Assembly (NCBI GenBank): GCA_023014485.1
Contig: JAJOZX010009038.1
Coordinates: 62,001-126,000 of the forward strand
Direction: 5' to 3'
Source: Bathynomus jamesi
Taxonomy: Eukaryota; Arthropoda; Malacostraca; Isopoda; Cirolanidae
Length of the DNA stretch: 64,000 nt
The notes beneath the pieces were generated by a model. It saw nothing but the letters and a program-made list of their open reading frames with translations. It made no database searches and was not told the DNA's origin. A program made the translations under genes and the position numbers. This document shows positions 55,190 to 64,000 of the stretch, one piece after another; within the stretch, counting starts at the first letter, position 1; each line of letters opens with the position of its first letter.

Positions 55190-55612
55190 ACGCAATCAGG
55201 AAAATGAAAAGTAACTTAGTACACATACACCTGCCTTCTGAGTCAGAATAAGCCAACTGGCGGATTTCGAGTTCTAAGCCAAGTGATGCTACCTGAGCTC
55301 TCATTAAGCTTCTGCATCTCGCAGAAGCTGGATGGTCTCTTCCTCTCTCCTCCTCTCTCTCTCTCTCTCTCTCTTAGGTTGGGTATACCCCTTTGGGGGT
55401 GAGGCCGTCCCGTCCCACCTCCTCCCCCAAAGAGGTTAGGTGGACTCCCCCAGCTTGCTGGGGGAATTCTCCCCTTTTTATTGGCACCCTGGGGGTTGGC
55501 ACTGGGGGAGGGGGGTTGGCGCCTTGCAACAAGGGGGTGGGTGGGTGGCACTAGCACTCATTTGATCAACATTGCAATTGCTCTGCACTCTAACCTTTTG
55601 CGGCCATACTAC
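55190..55612. repeat. Dispersed GC-rich repeat, copy 2 (inverted relative to 8.3 kb)
   Basis: Contains in reverse complement the landmarks of 8328-8660: CAAGTGATGCTACCTGAGCT, a CT tract, GGTATACCCCTTTGGGGG, GGGGGTTGGC, ATTTGATCAACATTGCAATT and GCGGCCATACTACT. It is longer here because the G-rich middle is expanded. It abuts a Tc1/mariner fragment, as does copy 1, but in the opposite relative orientation. Confidence 0.7.
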
Positions 55613-55619
55613 TTACAAG

Positions 55620-55826
55620 GGCCACTTTCTGAAGTTCGAGAATTAACCAATAAGACAAAATCTCCTGATAACTTTGACCAGTCACACTCGTATCGAAAAA
55701 ATATGGACCAACAGTCAGTCCACAGGTTACACCAGCCCACATCATAACATGGGGAGGGTGTTGTGCTATTTCTTGAAAGAAATGGAGGTTTTCTTTCGCC
55801 CAGAAATAAACATTCCGAGACCTCAT
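55620..55826 (-). pseudogene. Tc1/mariner transposase central fragment
   Basis: The minus strand reads FFQEIAQHPPHVMMWAGVTC, then GPYFFDTSVTGQSYQEIL, the stretch between the first and second catalytic Asp of Tc1/mariner transposases. Both Asp motifs are absent. The fragment ends at the GC-rich repeat. Confidence 0.65.
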
Positions 55827-55829
55827 ATT

Positions 55830-56253
55830 AAGAATTTAGAGGGGGATATTAATATAAAATTAGCACTAAGTGGCTTAATTTATGCATTTGAATGCGCTGA
55901 ATCCAAATATACTAACGAAAATTCTCTATTCAGCCATTAACCCTCCCGTGGACATGGGGTCTGAAGTTTGAGTTTCCTTGTTTATTTGAAAAATTATGTT
56001 CTTGTGGAGTTTCCCGGCAAATGATAGGCACAACATAATTTAAAAGTTGGTTAATCTAGTGAATCACAACATTTCGACCTCACAGATTCAGAATAAAGCA
56101 TCATATCTGACATTTCGTGACCTATTTTACTTTCAGATGCCATACATTTGACCCTATTTAGCATAAAATAAGAAATTTGTAATTTTTCCCGTTCACTAAC
56201 ACATCTTTTCTTTTTGCAGTGAAATGAATTGAATTTGAATTGAATTTTGTGCC
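55830..56253. other. Unassigned spacer
   Basis: Nothing recognised except a CTTTTTGCAG acceptor-like sequence (56210-56219) just upstream of the gene-like region that follows. Confidence 0.35.
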
Positions 56254-59030
56254 ATGGCATCATACTTGCGTTATACAAGAGGAATTGGTGATGTGTCGTA
56301 TGTGGACACTATGTGCCTTAGCTTTCCGCCTGGAACACTACCGGTGGAAAACCGTATTACTGAGACGATGATGGCACTCCTCCGCCCTGAACAAGCTGGA
56401 GCTCAGTAACGGTATGTATGAGCCTATCTTATCTATCATCTTTCATATTATAATGTTCCAGTTTATGAATATTTGAGATTTAATAGTCAGGCATTTCCTC
56501 AGATTTTTTACTTCCTTCACAGATCGAGGGAGGATGCCGCAAGGATAACAGCCGCCATCCTTATTGAACAGTGGGAGTTCTGCAACATCTACACAGCCTC
56601 CAAAGTGACGAATCATCAAGCTATACAAGCACTTTCAGGAGATTTTGCGCTGGAAGAAAACAAAAACCGCATCACAGACTTTGAGTGCAAAAATTTCCTC
56701 ATTTAACGACGATTGATCCAAATTATTTGACATTTTCATCACTGACAACGAGAAAAAAGCAAAACAAGAAGAAAGTAGCAGCGTTAAAATGAACAAAACT
56801 GAATTGTTGTTCTACGAAGACCAAAAGGTGAACGAAGAAGGAAAAAGAAAAATATTTCGTGAACCATTTGAAGACAAGGTGTGGTTGAAGACTCAAAAAC
56901 TGATAAAGGAAAACAGACTGCGTTTACAACGCCAGAAGCAGGACAATGAAGAGGCGCATTGTAGCCAACAAGCGAGAGAAGAAGATATTTTATAGGTAAT
57001 TGGGGCTGATGACATTTTATATAAGGCGCTGCACAGTGAGGAAGAAGAATGCTCCTGTTCTAGGTCGGAAGATAGAAATGGTAAGAAAAGAAGGAAATTC
57101 AACCCTCGCACCGACAAAAATGATGACATGCCAGCAAAGTTTCGACATATCAGATTGAGTGAGAGGAAAATTCGTCCAGAAGTTTATGAAACAATGGAGA
57201 AGCTTATATCATCGTACCACAGGACTAAGAGACAAGCTGCAGGCGCTATAGTTGAAGTTTCAAACAATATGTTTGGCAGAAACGTTAAAATTCATGAAGA
57301 GGATAAAGATATTGAGCTTGACACAGTGCCAATAGAGAGCAACATGCGTAAGGCTGGGAATGCCGTTGAAGCATTCACAACAGCACAGATTACTCACGAA
57401 GTAATGGATACTAACAGCGAAATTTCCATAGTGTAAATGATGGATCCAAAAAACGTGGTACTGATAACTTTCTATTTCAGGGCATAACCATCAATGGCAA
57501 GCATCGAGCGCTGCCGACTCTGGATGTGGACACAGAAACCAGGCAAAATCTGGCACACTTGAAGGTAGCAACATTTCAAATGCTAGAGGCGGCGAGTGGA
57601 ATCCCAGCCAAGACTCTTTATTCACGCATAGGCTTTGATTTGACAGCTTAAACGTCCCACAGTTTGAAGTTTAAAGAACTTGTTTGTAATATTTTGGATT
57701 TTGATGGTCAATATCCCAAGTTTCACTTGTTCTGCAGTGTGCATCCTTCTCTGATGTTCATGAGGGTGCTTGTAAAGTTTTGCCTATTCTTGAACAAGAA
57801 ATAGGGCAGAATAAAAACTGTGCAGCATTCTTGGTCGACTCTACTAACAGAAAGAACAGTGCAACAGAGCAATTGATTGACTGCTTTGCGAGAATCGTGA
57901 ATCATGACTTTAATCACAAGCCATGGAACTACGCATGCGAATTCGATGAAGCAGTACACCCAAGAATCAGGGCCCTTCACTGAAGGACGAGCGGTTTGAT
58001 CGACTCACAAGCTGTGCAGCAACGACACTGCACCACTCCGAAGATGGAAGACAATTCCTTGCAGAGATGAGTCACGTCACCAACCAGTTGATCAGTATAT
58101 GCTTATCATTTCAGGATATCGCATTTTTTCCCATGCTTCTCTGTGCTGGTGCCCTCATTGGCATTCACCTGATAAACCCTCTCATTAGACTGACGACGTC
58201 CATCTCGACAACATATGGTGAGCTGGTTCCTGCATTTAAAATTCTGTATGAAGAGCTCAGAGAAACACCAGCTGAGTCTCTCCTGTCCGTGGATACGCCC
58301 CCTTTCAATTTCATCAGTGATCTAACCTTCCAAGAGAGCCTATAAAAGCCTGAGGTTGTGCAGTCCATACGTGAATATAGTGAACTGCGCAAGGGTCAGC
58401 TGATCCGGCTAATGAAGTCCCTGCTGAAGATGTTGGCGGACGATTTTTTGAGCACCAAAAAGGCCACATTTTTGGATCTAGTGAGCTTGAAGGCCAAACA
58501 GAGCAGTACCGAGTTGACCTGCTCCCCCCAGAAAAGCTTCAGCATGTCCCTGTTCATAATCTCTGTGGGTTTTGTGAACTATGAACTCTCGGTTCGTGGC
58601 ATTGGGCAGCTTGCGGCAGCATCATCTGTGCTAGTGAAGCGACAAAGTGCTGACCTGATATATCAGACAGAACCAGGCACATTCAATAAGTACCGAACGA
58701 CAGAAGCTGAACTAAAAAAAATGAGGCTGTCATAGGATGAAAAACAAAAAGCTCTGAAGAGGGATAGACTAAGCGAGAAAGAAATTGCTAATGTGTCCAT
58801 TCTCCTTCACAGAGAATACATCTGTGAGAAGAAGAAAGTGGACAGACTGTACACAGAGGTTAGATGCGGGGAACATACATCGCTCGTGTATCCAAAAGCA
58901 TCAGAGTTTTTTCGTCTGAGGAGGGACAGGAAGATGCTGATTTCATCAGAATATGCGAGAAACATAAAAACCTACATGACTCGTTTCAAAATGGGTGAGA
59001 GAGCCAATGTGGACGACTTCGAATGAGCAA
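56254..59030 (+). pseudogene. Unrecognised degenerate intron-containing gene or element gene
   Basis: Open segments on one strand with stops between them: 56254-56410 (MASYLRYTRGIGDVSYVDTM), 56522-56706 (DAARITAAILIEQWEFCNIY), 56789-56995 and 57128-57436 (HIRLSERKIRPEVYETMEKL), 57480-57650, 57760-57983, 58008-58345 (TNQLISICLSFQDIAFFPML), 58358-58735 and 58793-59026. Splice-like signals fit the breaks: donor GTATGTATG near 56412, acceptor CCTTCACAG at 56521, acceptor TCTATTTCAG at 57480. Long Lys/Glu-rich helical parts are present. I do not recognise the family. No terminal repeats were found, so both a decayed host gene and an element gene remain possible. Confidence 0.4.
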
Positions 59031-59203
59031 TCAGCAAGACGTTCGGATAAAGTCGATTCTGTGGGCACAGGGATGCTTTATTTGCTATTTTTTATTGGAA
59101 TAAAAACATTATCAGATATTGTTTGTACATAAAAAGGTACATTATTACGCTTTTTAAGCTAATGGTTATTCTAGGTCATGCTGAAAGTCACAGCTGGAGA
59201 TAT

Positions 59204-60635
59204 TTATTTAGAGCCAGTCGCTTTGTTATTTTTCATCCTATTCAGAGCACGACTCACTTCCATCCTCCCCACTTGTTCTGTCATAACTACATTTGGTAAT
59301 CCATCCTCATAGAAAGATCTTGGGTTTTCTTTATTTAATAATTCCTCAAAATATTCCTTCCATCTATCCTTTATCTCTTCATCTCTTTGCAGCACCGCCC
59401 CCTCCCTTCCCTTAATTTGTTTTACCTGTGTAAAGTCTTTTGTCGCTCTATTTCTGCTCTTAGCCAATCTGTATATCTTTTGTCCTTCACGATCCTCTAA
59501 ATCCTCATACATCTGCCGATATGCCTCCGCCTTTGCTCTCGCCACTGCTCTCTTTGCCTGTTTCTTTGCTTCTTTATATACCACCTTACACTCTTCACTC
59601 CTCGATTCTTCCCATAACTTCTTAGTTTCTCTCTTACTTCGTAGTGCTCTTTGGATCTCATCACTCCACCACCATCCTTCCTTATCTTCCCACACTTTAC
59701 GATGTTTCCCCCAATATGTCTCTACCTGCCGTTCTCATGACATTCGCATTATGTACCCACCAATCCTGTACATTCTGTTCATCAATATGGATTTCACTCA
59801 ACACTCTCTCTCTAAATTCCCGTTTCTTCCCCTCCTCTCTCAGTTTGTACCACCTAATTCTCCTCACTGTTGTTCCTCGGGTCTTTCTTCTCTTTTCAAC
59901 ATACATCACATCCATGACTACCAACCGGTGTTGTGGCGTCACATGGTCTCCTGGAATAACTTTGCAGTCCCTCACCTCGGCCAATTGCGCCCTCCTATAC
60001 AGTATGAAATCAATTTGCGATGTTCTGCCTCCACTCTTGTACGTAATAACATGCTCCTCCCTCTTTCTGAAAAACGTATTTACAATCGCTAGATCAAACG
60101 ATACAGCCATATCCAACACTCTCTCACCGTCCACGTTTGCCTCTCCATAGCAATGACCACCGTGCACTCTGACCACTCCATCGTTATGATCACCAACGTG
60201 TCCATTCATATCCCCGCCCAACACCACTCGTTCGTCCTCGGCAATACTCTCCATTTCTTCCTCCAATAACCTCCAGAATGTTTCCTTAACGTCGTCCGGA
60301 TATCCACTTTGGGGTCCGTATGCAATGATTATATTGAGTACATGTTCCCCATAATTCATTCTCAAAGTCACCAGTCTATCTCCTCTTCGCTTTACTTCCA
60401 CTATCCTATCCTTCAATTCCTTCGCCAATACAATACCCACACCATTCCTTCCCTCAACCGACGCCCCACTGTAGAACAATTTATATCCCTCACTGAGTTC
60501 TCTTGCTTTGTTCCCCTTCCAGCGTGTTTCTTGTACACACAACACCCCAACTCTCCTCTTCTTCATCAACTCCACAATCTCTCTTCCTCTGCCAGTCATG
60601 CTTCCAACATTCAGCGTCGCAATTCTCAGGTCCAT
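59204..60635 (-). pseudogene. RTE-like LINE, endonuclease half
   Basis: The frame from the ATG at 60635 has the full set of apurinic-endonuclease motifs: RIATLNVGSMTGRG, VLCVQETRWKGNKA, IIAYGPQSGYPDD, LGGDMNGHVGDHN, SQIDFILYRR and GDHVTPQHRLVVMD. A frameshift near 59700 leads into the linker (WWWSDEIQRALRSKRETKKL to RWKEYFEELLNKEN) and ends at KNNKATGSK with a stop where the RT domain should begin. It overlaps in content with the start of the RT half at 15661 (RWKEYFE, EDGLPN, KATG), showing one family. The 3' half is missing here. Confidence 0.85.
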
Positions 60636-60645
60636 CGTTTGTATA

Positions 60646-61019
60646 AGGGGTGTTTCAAAAGTCTTTACCCTTTTTTTCCCCAAGGACCCTAAGGTGACCA
60701 TACGTTCAACACCCGAGTGAACATAACTGTCAGAGCGTGCAGAGTGTGCACACATTTCGAGGAGCAGTTGGATGCGATCCCGGATGTCGAAGATCGAAAT
60801 TCTCGTGAGACACTTGTTCGAGTATTTTCAGCGGTCCTTGAATCGATGCAAAAGACACTCAATTGTTCCGCAATCTGCTCAAATCTTTCCAAACGCGTTT
60901 GGATAAGATGCACCAAGTTGGCGAAAAATCAATAAACATTTTATAAAGGTTTGTGTTGAATGTATGGTCACCTTAGGGTCCTTGGGGAAAAAAAGGGTAA
61001 AGACTTTTGAAACACCCTT
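60646..61019. mobile_element. 374-bp TA-flanked MITE next to the LINE endonuclease
   Basis: Flanked by TA (60644-60645 and 61020-61021), with inverted ends GGGTGTTTCAAAAGTCTTTA continuing for about 55 bp through TTTTTTTCCCC and AGGACCCTAAGGTGACCATA. No complete ORF. It replaces the sequence upstream of the LINE start. Confidence 0.85.
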
Positions 61020-61044
61020 TAGAATGAACTACTCTATATTTTTT

Positions 61045-61560
61045 TTCTATATATTTCGTGAGATTGATTCCAATAATTCGACTAAATAAACAGAATGATG
61101 TAATGGTGTTTTACTTAATTCGGTTTAATTGTATTTATTTTATTGTTAATATTGGGATTCGTTTAAATAATTAGTCCCCTTGCTGAACAAATTTAAGGAG
61201 AAAATCACTCTTGCCAGTAATAAATAAACAAATATGTGGCAACTCAATTAAATAAATTAAAATAAATGGTGGTATCTGCCAACTCTCCTTATATAAATAA
61301 AAACAATAACTGGTAACTCATCTAAATAAAAATTAAAATAAATGGGGTAGTCTTGCAACTCACCCTAATAAGGTACACATGAACATAATTAAAATAAAAA
61401 ACAATAATTGACAACTCATCTAAATAAAAATTAAATTAAATGGTGGTGTATGCCAACTCTCCTTAAATAAATAAAAACAACTGGTAACTCATCTAAATAA
61501 AAATTAAAATAAATATGGGTATCTAGCAACTCACAACCCTCTATATAACACCTGCTAGGC
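61045..61560. repeat. Dispersed repeat followed by degenerate AT-rich tandem repeat
   Basis: The first ~90 bp match 53365-53450. From about 61200 the phrase CAACTCATCTAAATAAAAAT and related CCAACTCTCCTTA/TATAAATAAAAAC units recur at irregular spacing (four to five copies to 61535). No ORF. Confidence 0.65.
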
Positions 61561-61589
61561 CCCCTCAACGCTCAGTTTGCGATGGACTC

Positions 61590-61935
61590 CGGTGGAATAA
61601 AGATCTCTCTCTCTCTCTCTCTCTCCTCTTTCCTTCTTAGCTTAGGGCCTAGGTTGGGGTTTCCTTTTTGGGGTTGAGGACATCCCACCTTCTCCCCTAA
61701 AGACCCTCCTCCTTCTTCTTTCTCTCCCTCTCTTACGTTAAGGTTACCCCTTTGGGGGAAGTCATCCTCCCTTCCCCCCAAAGCTCCCTCCCCCCTTTCA
61801 AGCATTGATTTGTTGTATAACCCCTCCCCCTTCATTGCATACCCCCTCACCTTCATTGCATAACCCCTCCCCCTTCATTGCATACCCCCTCCCCCTTCAG
61901 TGCATAACCCCTCCCCCTTCAGTGCATAATTTCTT
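61590..61935. repeat. CT tract, GC-rich repeat and ~22-bp minisatellite
   Basis: A CT tract (61601-61625) leads into CCTTTTTGGGGTTGAGG and CCCCTTTGGGGG blocks resembling the repeats at 8.3 and 55.3 kb. At 61840-61935 a unit of about 22 bp (CTTCATTGCATAACCCCTCC) is repeated four to five times with variation between ATAACCCC and ATACCCCC. Confidence 0.7.
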
Positions 61936-61989
61936 GCAACATTGCTCAACATTGCAAAATTGAATTTTAACATTGCCACATTCTGCACG

Positions 61990-63105
61990 CACACACCCCC
62001 ATTATGCAGTCATACTACTGGATTTTTCAGAGATTTTGGGATCCAGACTTCGTGCAAAAAATTTGCTTTCTCCAGGGACGTCATTTTTCTGGTACAGAAA
62101 ATGAGAAAAAGAATTCATCAAATATTTTTCTCAAGAAAATTCACTGGTATATTGCAACAATGTTTCGGAACTAATACTTAAGCTAGACGCTGCAGTCTGT
62201 GACCCAAATGAGTGGAGACTTTTCATTGATTCCCCCAAAAGAAGTCTAAAATGCGTCCTCCTTTACAAGGGTAACTTGTATGCATCCGTTCCTGTGGCTC
62301 ATTCGGTTCACTTGAAGGAAACGTACGAAAATCTTGAGCTTCTTCTAGCTAATGTTAAATACAAAGAACACCATTGGTTACTTTGTGGAGATTTAAAAGT
62401 GATTTGTATGTTGTTAGGTCAACAACCAGGTTATACGAAGTTTCCATGTTTTTTGTGTGAATGGAATAGCCAAGCAAGAACTCAGTACTGGATAAAAAAG
62501 GAATTGCCACGCAGAGTCAACCTGACACCTGGTTCTAAAATACATTCAACGTGAAAGTTTGGTTGACAGGAAGAGAGTCCTTTTACCTCCGCTTCACATA
62601 AAATTGGGCTTGATGAAACAATTTGTTAAGGCCTTGTTCGAAGATGGAGATTATTTTAAGTATCTTTCGGAAGCAAAATTGAAAGAATGAAGTTTCGTTG
62701 TTCCCCAGATTAGAAAACTGGCTTTGGATGAACACTTTGAAAGAACAATGAACAATCTTGAAAAAGTAGCGTGAATTGCTTTTAAGGATGTTATCAGCAA
62801 ATGTTTGGGGAACAACAAGGACTGAAATTACCAAAACACTGTGAACAACATGCTAAATAAGTTCAAAGAGGTGGGTTGTAATATGAGTTTAAAATTACAT
62901 TTCTTCACATTTGGATTACTTCCCTGAGAATCTCGGAGCACTCAGCGAAGAACAAGAAGAACGGTTTCACCAAGACATCAAAGAAATGGAGAAGAGATAT
63001 CAGAGAAGGTGGGACATCAGCATGATGGCTGATTACTGCTGGATGTTGAAACGGGATACTCCAGAATTATTACATAAAAGAAAAGGAACAGTGCGTACAT
63101 TCTAG
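61990..63105 (+). pseudogene. Decayed transposase-like gene of a widespread animal family
   Basis: Segments: FFRDFGIQTSCKKFAF region (about 62027), LLDAAVCDPNEWRLFIDSPK (62185 on), HHWLLCGDLKVICMLLGQQP and GYTKFPCFLCEWNSQART (62370-62490), then after frameshifts LPPLHIKLGLMKQFVK (62590) and finally HLDYFPENLGALSEEQEERF, HQDIKEMEKRYQRRWDISMM and ADYCWMLKRDTPE (62905-63080). Proteins with this LSEEQGERFHQD and MMADYCW signature are repeated many times in arthropod and cnidarian genomes, so I take it as mobile-element derived; the superfamily name is not certain to me. Four or more frameshifts. Confidence 0.6.
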
Positions 63106-63732
63106 ACTAAAAGGTATAGATCTCACAAGAAAACTCAGGACAAATAAAGATGAATATGTAATTGACGTTAATAGTCTTCTTTCTTTTTAAAGTTGTTTGC
63201 ATTTGTAATTAGTATAACAAAGCGAAATAGGTACCTAATGTAAATTGAAATGAATAATATTTATTTATGTTGTTTTTTTTCCCTTCGAGTTTGCAGAAAA
63301 TCCTTACGTGATAGAAAAAATGGACACCTTATTCGAAATGAGCGTAGTTGAATTACATAAAATCAGTTATTAGCAAGAAAACAACTCTTACAAAGCTTTC
63401 ATTCGCATGCCTGTACTGTATAATCCATTCAAGAAGCTTAGGTTTTAGTAAAATATTTAATTGATATATATGCAGCAGTTTGATTTAATATTAAAAAAAA
63501 TCCCTCATGCAGTCATCGCTCACAGCACTTTTTCCGACTCATAAAAAATTCACATTTTCTTCCTGAAACAGAAAAATATGTGGTGGATAGTGTAATTCAG
63601 CGAAAAGCTTATTTTGTTCATTTGATCTTGTGTTGGATTCGGGCAAAGTGCTAAAATCGGTAGTTTTTCCTTACAAATTTGTATGCTCCTCTCACAATCC
63701 TTTAATTTTTTTTTATTTTTATTTCTCCGTTT

Positions 63733-63778
<46 letters not shown>

Positions 63779-64000
63779 CCTTTTTTTTTTGTAACCTATA
63801 TATGACGCGTTCGGTGGAGAAGGGGCGAACGCAACATTTTCGAATTATGCCACAAAATGCAGTTAAAGTTTGTAAACTTTAAACCTTTGTATTTTTCCGG
63901 TTTATTGAAATGTTGTATGAATTTGAACACATATTTGAGTAAAATATTGTTTTGTAATATGTCGATATAATAAAACGCCAAGAAATTTTACAATATTATT
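63106..64000. other. AT-rich end of window
   Basis: No gene recognised. Contains a TA tract (63737-63774) and AT-rich DNA. The start may be the 3' trailer of the preceding element. Confidence 0.4.

Noticed and set aside
8328..55612. The inverted repeats at 8.3 and 55.3 kb as terminal repeats of one giant 47-kb element
   Set aside because: No target duplication, internal length differences, unrelated neighbours and a related block at 61.6 kb fit a dispersed repeat better.
56254..59030. Assigning the region to the Polinton or to the transposase at 62-63 kb
   Set aside because: No shared motifs, repeats or ends link them.
61840..61935. CRISPR-like array (regular ~22-bp repeats)
   Set aside because: Repeats are contiguous without unique spacers, and the sequence is clearly eukaryotic; it is a minisatellite.
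1..64000. tRNA, rRNA or other structured RNA genes
   Set aside because: No convincing cloverleaf, conserved rRNA segment or snRNA signature was seen on either strand by reading; a covariance-model search was not possible.

Overview
This window looks like repeat-rich, AT-rich metazoan nuclear DNA, most likely from an arthropod. The evidence is CR1-like and RTE-like LINEs, several Tc1/mariner lineages (DD41D, DD37E and a classical mariner), BED-type hAT elements and a fossil Polinton/Maverick. No prokaryotic gene organisation, rRNA or tRNA was seen. Almost everything recognisable is mobile DNA or its remains. The one credible host gene is a promoter plus first coding exon at 12.4-15.4 kb.

Layout. 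1-7052: two full and one partial copies of a 3.2-kb tandem unit made of a CR1-like LINE 3' half (carrying a 315-bp hAT-type MITE) and a hAT fragment. 7.0-10.6 kb: Tc1/mariner fragments, microsatellites and a DD41D element with very long terminal inverted repeats (TIRs). 10.6-12.4 kb: AT-rich DNA with diverged local duplications. 12.4-17.5 kb: a host promoter (NRF1 palindrome, GC box, two CCAAT boxes, TATA), a 2.58-kb hAT element inserted in the 5'UTR, a coding exon ending in a splice donor, and a 5'-truncated RTE insertion in the following intron.

17.6-47.6 kb: a degenerate Polinton (DNA polymerase B, packaging ATPase, small conserved ORFs, chromodomain integrase, capsid genes, possible protease). 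Large transposons of three related families, here called A, B and C, interrupt it. All three carry ends of the form TAGGG(C/T)G, 8-bp target-site duplications (TSDs) and a distinctive ~700-770 aa protein with hAT-like logic: D...D...C-x2-H...RW...E. A1 sits in the integrase, A2 in the major capsid gene, B1 in the ATPase and one C copy in polB. A second B copy (B2) is nested in a C copy, and A3 lies downstream.

The two C copies are in opposite orientation and their 8-bp flanks match crosswise rather than within each copy. PolB is split, with its N-terminal half on the minus strand at 21-22 kb and its C-terminal half on the plus strand at 45.4-47.6 kb, and a small transposon (D) is split the same way. 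Together these show that the ~18-kb segment 20938-38902 was inverted by recombination between the two C elements.

47.7-64 kb: a mariner, A3, a second DD41D element, a TA-flanked MITE, a DD37E element, a dispersed GC-rich repeat shared with 8.3 kb, an unrecognised intron-bearing degenerate gene, an RTE endonuclease fragment carrying a MITE, tandem repeats, and a decayed transposase-like gene. Intact coding capacity is rare: nearly all element ORFs carry frameshifts or stops, although copies within families A, B and C are still nearly identical and therefore young compared with the Polinton.
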